This document shows positions 40,319-44,999 of a stretch of 44,999 bases of DNA, piece after piece. Each line of letters opens with the position of its first letter. Within the stretch, counting starts at the first letter, position 1. This DNA comes from a virus. Location of the stretch: the IMG/VR virus record IMGVR_UViG_3300032291_004228, positions 1 to 44,999 of that record. The stretch is one strand, 5' to 3'. Made by a program: the position numbers and the translations under genes. The notes beneath the pieces are model-generated. The model saw only the letters and a list, made by a program, of their open reading frames with translations. It did not search any database and was not told the origin of the DNA.

Positions 40319-40792
40319 ATGTTAGAAAATAAACTTCAAGTGTTCAGTATCCAAGAGCAGCTAAATTCTCACCAGCAGCAAATTAAGCATATTGAAGAAG
40401 AGAGAGCTAAAGCAACGGAAAAGTTTGATACTGACATTGCCACCCATCAAGCCATCGTGGATTTCCTAAAATCCAAATTATCAAAATCCCCTTCAATATC
40501 AGCATCGGTTATTATTAACCCAATCGCACAAACTTCACAGGAAGGAAACTCGGAAAAGAAAAAAAGAGTTTATACTATGCCCGGTGTTGTTGAGAAAGGC
40601 GTTTTGGCTATTCTGAAAGATAATTTGGAAGGAATGACAGTCCCAGAACTAAATAGAACCCTAGAGATTAGAGGAATAAAAGTTTCTCTTGGTGCGGTTG
40701 ATAATAACGTGAAGGGACTATTGGAAGATGGAATAATTAAAAAGCTAAATCCAGAAGATAAAGTTGGCGTAAAATACGGATTAGCTAAATAG
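40319..40792 (+). CDS. Coiled-coil protein with winged-helix-like end, 157 aa
   Basis: The only + strand gene in this part of the arm. Residues 8-55 form a coiled coil; 85-157 (GVVEKGVLAILKDNLEGMTVPELNRTLE...LGAVDNNVKGLLEDGII) look like a winged helix. A DNA-binding regulator is likely. It sits between 49-base direct repeats with its own structured leader (GGGC-TGAAAC-GCCC at 40272) and trailer, suggesting a separately acquired cassette. No Shine-Dalgarno sequence. Confidence 0.65.
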   Translation: MLENKLQVFSIQEQLNSHQQQIKHIEEERAKATEKFDTDIATHQAIVDFLKSKLSKSPSISASVIINPIAQTSQEGNSEKKKRVYTMPGVVEKGVLAILKDNLEGMTVPELNRTLEIRGIKVSLGAVDNNVKGLLEDGIIKKLNPEDKVGVKYGLAK

Positions 40793-40799
40793 AACACCG

Positions 40800-41040
40800 A
40801 AGAGGAAACTCTAAGGAAAAGAACATGGCAACTTGGCTCGAGTATGCGACTGCAAGCCAAGTGCCACATAGTTTGATTTAAGCGTGAAGCTCGCAACCAA
40901 AAGCGTCAGAACTTTTATGTTGTGGGTTTTTTATGAAAAATCAAGCATTTTAGTAAACGCTCTAATCTATTGGAGTGGTCGCACCAAATTTTTCGCAACA
41001 TGGTAAGACATGAGGGCGAAGAAGGTTATATCGAAGTTTT
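40800..41040 (+). ncRNA. Structured trailer after the 157-residue gene
   Basis: No gene found. On the + strand AGAG-GAAA-CTCT is followed by a 12-pair hairpin (TGGCA and CTTGGCT with AGCCAAG and TGCCA, about 40834-40874) and further pairings such as TTCGC with GCGAA around 41000-41022. It may be a 3' UTR structure or a separate RNA belonging to the cassette. Confidence 0.4.
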
Positions 41041-41089
41041 CTGCCTTCATCTTTGCCAAGGCTAGCTTAATAATTTTACTAAACTCTTT
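41041..41089. repeat. 49-base direct repeat, copy 2
   Basis: See copy 1 at 40189. This copy overlaps the end of the intact 155-residue gene. Confidence 0.9.
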
Positions 41090-41529
41090 ATTCTATCTTG
41101 CATCTTTTTAGCTGAAATTTCAGACTCTATTGCTCTTCTTTTATAATCATCTATATCTTTTAAATAAGATTTTAACCAACGCTTACAATCATTAATGTAA
41201 AATTTAAAAGCTTTTTCTTTGTTTGAAAAACATTTTTTACTATAAAGAAATGTAATTTTACCATTCTGTACAGTCATTGATATTTCTTTATATTTACTTC
41301 CTTGTAAAGTATAATGTTCAATTTTTTTATTTTCTTCATAAGAAATACTTTGTATTTCTAATTTTTTTTCACATTGTTCAAATGTTTCGTTTATCAAAGC
41401 ATCACAACAATAAATAACAGTTCCGTTAGGTAAAGTTGGCTCCCACTTTTGTTTTTTTCTTTTCATATTTTTATTTAATTTTAAGGCTGGCTTAAGTTTT
41501 TTTAAAGCAACGCTGGCAGAGAATTTCAC
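41062..41529 (-). CDS. Hypothetical basic protein, up to 155 aa
   Basis: Not recognised. The open frame begins at GTG 41529; ATG 41466 would give 134 residues and follows a very basic stretch (MKRKKQKWEP). Neither has a clear Shine-Dalgarno sequence. It contains GTVIYCCDALINETFEQC, a beta-rich centre and a Lys/Arg-rich helical C-terminus. Placed between two structured RNA regions, RNA binding is a fair guess. Confidence 0.5.
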   Translation of the reverse strand: MKFSASVALKKLKPALKLNKNMKRKKQKWEPTLPNGTVIYCCDALINETFEQCEKKLEIQSISYEENKKIEHYTLQGSKYKEISMTVQNGKITFLYSKKCFSNKEKAFKFYINDCKRWLKSYLKDIDDYKRRAIESEISAKKMQDRIKSLVKLLS

Positions 41530-41853
41530 TCTGCACGAACGGCATTTTCAGTTGATATGATACGTTTGCGCTGGATACAAGCCCACGTATCGGTATTTTA
41601 ATAAACCATCTAGCTGGTTCCGTTTATTAAAACCTACATCCTAACTATCCGTTCATAAACTCTAAATACAGCTAGATATAAGCAGAGTTATTTGAACATT
41701 TCGTCTTATTCCGACACAGCGTTGCCATAAAAAAACTTACGAAGCAGAACCAGAAAAGCAATTTTACAAAACTTTTCTGATCCTGCCCCAGTTGAAGACT
41801 GTTTTCAGTCTATCTCTTACGAGATTCTTTGCCTAATCTTTAGCTGGCAAGCT
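41530..41853 (-). ncRNA. Structured leader or separate RNA, about 320 nt
   Basis: No gene found. On the - strand GCAGGATCAGAAAAG pairs with CTTTTCTGGTTCTGC (41786-41743), 15 pairs including two G-U; a T7 run follows shortly. AGACTG-AAAA-CAGTCT and TCTC-GTAA-GAGA hairpins precede it, and AATAAAC/GTTTATT arms follow near 41600-41628. Probably a processed or terminated RNA upstream of the basic protein gene. Confidence 0.45.
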
Positions 41854-42081
41854 TTAAATTATAACTTTCCCCAAACAAATTCTTTTAAAAGTTTCAAACT
41901 CTTTTTTTATTGAGTTACGAAAAATCTTTGAAGAGCAAAAATTCTTGTTTGCTTTTCTCATGATTTTTATTTTGTTTTTTGTTACCGCATCGCTAGAAAG
42001 ATAAATCCGAGTGTATTTTTCTTCTGGCTTTTTACGAGGTCTTCCACGTATTTTCTTTGCGGCAGTTTTATTGTCAAGCAT
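41854..42081 (-). CDS. Small basic protein, 75 aa
   Basis: AT-hook-like start (KKIRGRPRKKPEEKY) and a Lys/Arg-rich helical remainder. It overlaps the VRR-NUC stop (TAATG). Probably nucleic-acid binding; not recognised. Confidence 0.55.
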   Translation of the reverse strand: MLDNKTAAKKIRGRPRKKPEEKYTRIYLSSDAVTKNKIKIMRKANKNFCSSKIFRNSIKKEFETFKRICLGKVII

Positions 42082-42512
42082 TATTTTTTAATAACTCCAT
42101 TTTTTTCTAAAAATTCAATTGCTTCCTTTACAGAGTAAGCGACAAAATAAAAACTATTTACCGAGTCTTTAAAAATATTTTCAAAATCTTTTTGTAACTC
42201 ACTTTGTTTCCCTGCCGCAGTTTTAGTCTTTGGTTTTTTAAATTCAATCCAAAAATAAAGCGTTTCAAAGATTGGTGAATTACAACCATTTTTTCTACCA
42301 CATTGCCTATTCTTAATAAAAAGATAATCCGCTTTGCCAGATTGCAGCCCTTTCGCCTTAAGTAAAGAAGCCGTCATTACTGTTCTTTTTTCTCCCGTGC
42401 TATCATAGCTCCAGAAATCACATTTAAGCTTTTTGTAAAGCTCTAATTGCCTAATCATTGCGGCAAAGTCTTTGTGGATTTTGTCTTCTATTCCTAAGCC
42501 TCTTTTAGCCAT
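42081..42512 (-). CDS. VRR-NUC nuclease
   Basis: A 143-residue single-domain nuclease. GKADYLFIKN near 58-67 and WIEFKKPKTKTAAGKQSELQKDF near 88-110 carry the D...ExK and Gln of VRR-NUC. Such phage proteins often resolve branched DNA during replication. It overlaps the GNAT-like gene by 8 bases. Confidence 0.8.
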   Translation of the reverse strand: MAKRGLGIEDKIHKDFAAMIRQLELYKKLKCDFWSYDSTGEKRTVMTASLLKAKGLQSGKADYLFIKNRQCGRKNGCNSPIFETLYFWIEFKKPKTKTAAGKQSELQKDFENIFKDSVNSFYFVAYSVKEAIEFLEKNGVIKK

Positions 42513-42894
42513 TTAAAACCACTCCCATACTCTTAATTGCGTTTTTATTGAATATTCCAATTTCTAACATTAAATCTTGCGCTAGCACATATCCAAACTT
42601 ATCATCAAAAGTAGCGATTTTGATAAATTTGTTATTTTCAAGCAATCTAATTGAAGCCTTGTTATTCTGCTTAACCATTGCTATCAATCTCGGTATTTCT
42701 AGTTTTTTACATTTTTTAAGAAACTTTGGCAACTCGAGAGACATTATTTTTTGATTCCAATAATTTTGAATAAGCGAGTATTCAATATGAGGCAGTCCAT
42801 TCCTTTGGTATTTTACCAATTGAATGTAGCCAATAATTTCTTTGCCATTTTTTATTTCTCTTTTACTAAAAACTCTAGGATTCATCTTTGTCAA
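42505..42894 (-). CDS. GNAT-like N-acetyltransferase
   Basis: A 129-residue protein. IIGYIQLVKY, IEYSLIQNYWNQKI and MVKQNNKASIRLLENNKFIKI follow the strand-helix order of GNAT enzymes, the last being the typical N-x-x-S-xxLLExxxF motif B. Substrate unknown. Confidence 0.7.
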   Translation of the reverse strand: MTKMNPRVFSKREIKNGKEIIGYIQLVKYQRNGLPHIEYSLIQNYWNQKIMSLELPKFLKKCKKLEIPRLIAMVKQNNKASIRLLENNKFIKIATFDDKFGYVLAQDLMLEIGIFNKNAIKSMGVVLNG

Positions 42895-42897
42895 TTT

Positions 42898-42990
42898 TTA
42901 TATTACATTTTCAATTTTTTGCACATCAGAAAGCTCAACCTGCAATTTAGACCAGTTTGGTTTGTCGGATTGTAAAAAAGGGATTTTCAT
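42898..42990 (-). CDS. Very small protein, 30 aa
   Basis: ATG 42990 follows AGTAAAAAA and the frame overlaps nothing else convincing. MKIPFLQSDKPNWSKLQVEL is the start. Low certainty because of length. Confidence 0.3.
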   Translation of the reverse strand: MKIPFLQSDKPNWSKLQVELSDVQKIENVI

Positions 42991-42994
42991 TTTT

Positions 42995-43180
42995 TTACTT
43001 TTTACCAAAATGCTTTTCAAACAAATTTCGTATTTTAATTTCAACTCCAAGGCTAGCCCCCCAGATAGCCCAAATAATACGGTCAGTTGAATCTTCTGCG
43101 TATAAAAACATCGCAAAAGTGAATAATATCAATTTATATTTCCATAATAATTTTAATAATTCTTTTAATAATGTTTTCAT
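42995..43180 (-). CDS. Membrane protein, 61 aa
   Basis: AGGAGGAGAGTAG precedes ATG 43180. Residues 13-32 form one hydrophobic segment; the C-terminal half (DRIIWAIWGASLGVEIKIRNL) may be amphipathic. Function unknown. Confidence 0.55.
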   Translation of the reverse strand: MKTLLKELLKLLWKYKLILFTFAMFLYAEDSTDRIIWAIWGASLGVEIKIRNLFEKHFGKK

Positions 43181-43202
43181 CTACTCTCCTCCTTTAGTTT
43201 TT

Positions 43203-43277
43203 ATTTCTTCTTAAGTTCGTTTTTTACTTCCAAATTAATTCTTTGCGTTTCTTCGCTTTGTTCTTCAAGAGTTTCTT
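43203..43277 (-). pseudogene. Fragment of a 43895-type gene
   Basis: The - strand frame reads ETLEEQSEETQRINLEVKNE then LKKK and a stop. ETLEEQSEETQR is identical to the end of the 108-residue product at 43895-44221. There is no start codon. It contains the 34-base repeat 43216-43249. Confidence 0.5.
43216..43249. repeat. 34-base repeat shared with 3854-3887
   Basis: Exact copy of 3854-3887, here within a gene fragment and read in a different frame. Confidence 0.9.
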
Positions 43278-43279
43278 AA

Positions 43280-43771
43280 TTATCTAACCTCTATTCCTTC
43301 TTTCTTTGAATATTTAAGCATCTCCGAATTATAGTCGAAAACCTTAATTTCTTCTTTGGCGTTTTTTATGATGTTAAAAAGCCTAATCTCATCTTGTTTA
43401 ATAAAATTAGTTTCTTGTGCCGCCTCAACCAAAGCCTCAAGCATTTCGTAAGAATGATTTGTGGCAAAAACCTGTAAATCATTCTCAATTACCGAAGCAA
43501 TAAGCTTAGTCCAAAAATCTTTCATAATTGTAAAATGCAAACCATTTTCAATTTCATCGAATAAAACAATCTTTGATCCTTGGCAAACTCTATAAAATCT
43601 CCACGAAGAAAAAAATGGCGCATATTCTTGGTGGTAAGTTTCATTAATCCACTCAAGAACTGCCGTCTTTCCAACTCCATTTTTACCAACTAGCAAATTA
43701 ATCCGTTTGCAATCTTTAATTTTTAGATCGGTTATGTTGCGATAGTTTTGAATGTAAATGTCTTTAATCAT
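43280..43771 (-). CDS. Shortened OLD/AAA_15-like ATPase
   Basis: A 163-residue protein with the start of an OLD/RecF-type ATPase (IKDIYIQNYRNI), Walker A GKNGVGKT at 29-36, Walker B KIVLFDEIENGLH at 67-79 and H-loop FATNHS near 103-108. Only about 30 residues separate Walker A from Walker B, and no ABC signature is visible; normal members have well over 100 there. An in-frame internal deletion is likely. The ATPase may be inactive, or act as a decoy or partner of a host ABC-type defence protein. Confidence 0.7.
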   Translation of the reverse strand: MIKDIYIQNYRNITDLKIKDCKRINLLVGKNGVGKTAVLEWINETYHQEYAPFFSSWRFYRVCQGSKIVLFDEIENGLHFTIMKDFWTKLIASVIENDLQVFATNHSYEMLEALVEAAQETNFIKQDEIRLFNIIKNAKEEIKVFDYNSEMLKYSKKEGIEVR

Positions 43772-43772
43772 A

Positions 43773-43904
43773 TTACTTTAATTTTCCAAAATATTTAAAA
43801 ACGACTAACAAATATTTTTCGAGGCTATTCTTAGGATAACAAAGAATGCTCATTGATCCAAAAGCATTCAAAATAAAAGCAATCAAATATAATCCTAGCC
43901 ACAT
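43773..43904 (-). CDS. Small membrane protein, 43 aa
   Basis: ATG 43904 overlaps the end of the preceding gene; residues 2-24 are hydrophobic (WLGLYLIAFILNAFGSMSIL). Its stop lies one base before the ATPase start. Function unknown. Confidence 0.5.
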   Translation of the reverse strand: MWLGLYLIAFILNAFGSMSILCYPKNSLEKYLLVVFKYFGKLK

Positions 43905-44221
43905 TTTTTACCATATTTTTTTGTTAAAAGTTCATTAATAGTTCTTTGTGTTTCTTCGCTTTGTTCTTCGAGGGTTTCTTTGGTTAAGTCCCACGGATAA
44001 CCATTAATTGTAATGATGTAACCATTGTAAAATTTAATTTCAGGTTTTGGTTGAGAAATATCTTTGTGAGTTAATGCCAAAAGCACTCGTGATAAATCCA
44101 ATCTTGCACCAGAAAAATCTCCTATATTCTCTTTTAATAACCTCAAGTTATTACCTTCAAGAATAGTCTCTAATATCAACCTACGATTCTCTTGCTGGAT
44201 TTCTTCTAATGATTTAATCAT
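43895..44221 (-). CDS. Hypothetical protein, 108 aa
   Basis: Start at ATG 44221, with GAGGGGG 10 bases upstream, rather than the in-frame TTG at 44239. Helical N-terminus (SLEEIQQENRRLILETILEGNN), a short beta hairpin (FYNGYIITINGYPWDL) and an acidic helix ending the chain. A fragment of a paralogue lies at 43203-43277. Function unknown. Confidence 0.55.
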   Translation of the reverse strand: MIKSLEEIQQENRRLILETILEGNNLRLLKENIGDFSGARLDLSRVLLALTHKDISQPKPEIKFYNGYIITINGYPWDLTKETLEEQSEETQRTINELLTKKYGKKCG

Positions 44222-44222
44222 A

Positions 44223-44396
44223 TTACTTATCCCCCTCAATTAATTTCCACCCTTCATTCCGCTTTTTTAAATCAAGCCGAGCAAGAGTAAGAACTTGTTT
44301 AACATTTTTTCCTTCAACTTCCACTTGAGCATTGCCATTGAAATAATGAACAATGATTTTGCGGCTAAGGCTGTCTTTGTAATGTTCTGTTTTCAT
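44223..44396 (-). CDS. Small protein, 57 aa
   Basis: ATG 44396 opens a frame with KIIVHYFNGNAQVEVEGKN (beta hairpin) and QVLTLARLDLKKRNEGWKLI. It ends one base before the next start. Not recognised. Confidence 0.55.
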   Translation of the reverse strand: MKTEHYKDSLSRKIIVHYFNGNAQVEVEGKNVKQVLTLARLDLKKRNEGWKLIEGDK

Positions 44397-44407
44397 GTTT
44401 ATTAATT

Positions 44408-44514
44408 TGGTGGAAGAGGCTGGATTCGAACCAGCTTACGCGCCTAACCTTTCGATCTCACATTCCAGTTTTGCTCTATACATTGATATGCCCTTAAGGC
44501 TTCGCTACTCTTCC
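44408..44514 (-). tRNA. tRNA-like RNA, 107 nt, isotype unassigned
   Basis: GGAAGAG (44514-44508) pairs perfectly with CTCTTCC (44418-44412), followed by A and an encoded CCA. The T arm GCTGG-TTCGAAT-CCAGC is perfect. The 70 bases between are too long and I cannot fold ordinary D and anticodon arms; they include C-GAAA-G and a GTTAGGCGCGTAAGCTGG word close to one in the large RNA at about 39650. It may be an odd long-arm tRNA or a tRNA-like RNA. Confidence 0.5.
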
Positions 44515-44522
44515 TTGTTATT

Positions 44523-44963
44523 TTAAAAAGTCACAAAATCATCATTTTCTTCAAAATGATTAGACTCTGGCGCGTAACCATTGCCTTTATCAATTGCATG
44601 TTGCGAAACTTCGCCGTCTTTCTTGCTATCCAACAATTGAATAGTTGAATTGAAGCCTTGTAGGATAATTTCAGTTGTGTATCTTTCGATGTTATTCTTA
44701 TCGATCCATTTTCTAGTTTGGATTGATCCTTCTACATAGATTAGGCTTCCTTTATCCGTATAATTTCTGATAAGATTAATTAATCCTTCGGTGAATACGG
44801 ATATTTTTACCCATTCAGTCTTGGAAATTTTTTGACCATCTTTTTTATAAGATTGATCTATTGCTAAAGAAAATGAAGCAACCTCTTTGCCGTTGTTCAT
44901 TTGTTTAATTTCTGGTTTTCCACCCATTCTGCCAATAAATCGGCAGCTATTTAATGTAGCCAT
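44523..44963 (-). CDS. ssb: Single-stranded DNA-binding protein
   Basis: A 146-residue SSB. The OB fold spans 1-110: SCRFIGRMGGKPEI, KEVASFSLAIDQSYK, KTEWVKISVFTEGL, GSLIYVEGSIQTRKW, YTTEIILQGFNSTIQLLD. The acidic C-terminal end DDFVTF is the protein-interaction tail. It protects single-stranded DNA in replication and should work with the Sak4-like annealing protein. Residues in the last strand resemble alphaproteobacterial SSBs. Confidence 0.92.
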   Translation of the reverse strand: MATLNSCRFIGRMGGKPEIKQMNNGKEVASFSLAIDQSYKKDGQKISKTEWVKISVFTEGLINLIRNYTDKGSLIYVEGSIQTRKWIDKNNIERYTTEIILQGFNSTIQLLDSKKDGEVSQHAIDKGNGYAPESNHFEENDDFVTF

Positions 44964-44999
44964 TTTATTTATTTATTAAATTGATATATTCTTCCTTAG
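44877..44999. repeat. Direct terminal repeat, right copy
   Basis: Identical to 1-123; see the left copy. Confidence 0.95.

Noticed and set aside
1-44999. Temperate phage with integrase
   Set aside because: No tyrosine or serine recombinase or transposase was recognised, although operator-like sites and small regulators occur; the Mu-like head genes are not accompanied by MuA/MuB.

Overview
This window is an essentially complete genome of a tailed bacteriophage (or cryptic prophage) of a Gram-negative host. It is strongly AT-rich. The first 123 bases (1-123) are repeated exactly at 44877-44999, so the contig closes as a circle or carries a short direct terminal repeat. Spanin-like genes and an M15 peptidase endolysin argue for a Gram-negative host. 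The SSB resembles alphaproteobacterial SSBs around its beta-barrel end and acidic tail; this host assignment is inference only. I see no integrase, portal-independent packaging system, rRNA gene or CRISPR array.

Layout: two transcription arms diverge from a control region at 15762-16282. The rightward arm (16283-38411, + strand) holds small and large terminase, a portal fused to a MuF-like domain, a double protease/scaffold fusion, a head decoration protein, a Mu gpT-like major capsid protein, Mu-like head-completion proteins, tail tube protein, tail chaperones with a -1 frameshift, tape measure, tail tip and fibres, then holin candidates, nested Rz/Rz1-like spanins and an M15 endolysin. The leftward arm (15761 down to 1, continuing through the circle from 44963 to 38537) holds early genes: SSB, a Sak4-like recombinase ATPase, a PD-(D/E)XK nuclease, a VRR-NUC nuclease, a probable replication organiser with an iteron-like upstream region, many small proteins, and an NAD+ salvage cluster.

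The NAD cluster (694-3821) is nicotinamide phosphoribosyltransferase (nadV), an RlmN/Cfr-like radical SAM protein, and a bifunctional NMN adenylyltransferase-Nudix protein. The two NAD enzymes together can rebuild NAD+ from nicotinamide, a known phage counter to NAD+-depleting immunity; the radical SAM partner is unexpected.

Two + strand genes interrupt the leftward arm. One (11034-12062) resembles KilA-N/P63C/BstA-type phage proteins and sits with a convergent unknown gene between inverted copies of a 20-base element. The other (40319-40792) lies in an ~800-base segment bounded by 49-base direct repeats.

The most unusual content is non-coding. About 890 bases (39405-40290), about 320 bases (12970-13290) and about 320 bases (41530-41853) lack convincing genes but contain many hairpins, GAAA-tetraloop stems and long pairings whose G-U wobbles make sense only on the - strand. 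Three sites carry tRNA-like T arms with CCA-like ends (13051-13110, 39509-39545, 44408-44514), none of which I can fold into a normal cloverleaf. A 34-base promoter-like element is shared by the 13 kb RNA and the 10.8 kb leader. These look like large ornate phage RNAs, perhaps related to GOLLD/ROOL-type RNAs or a new class.
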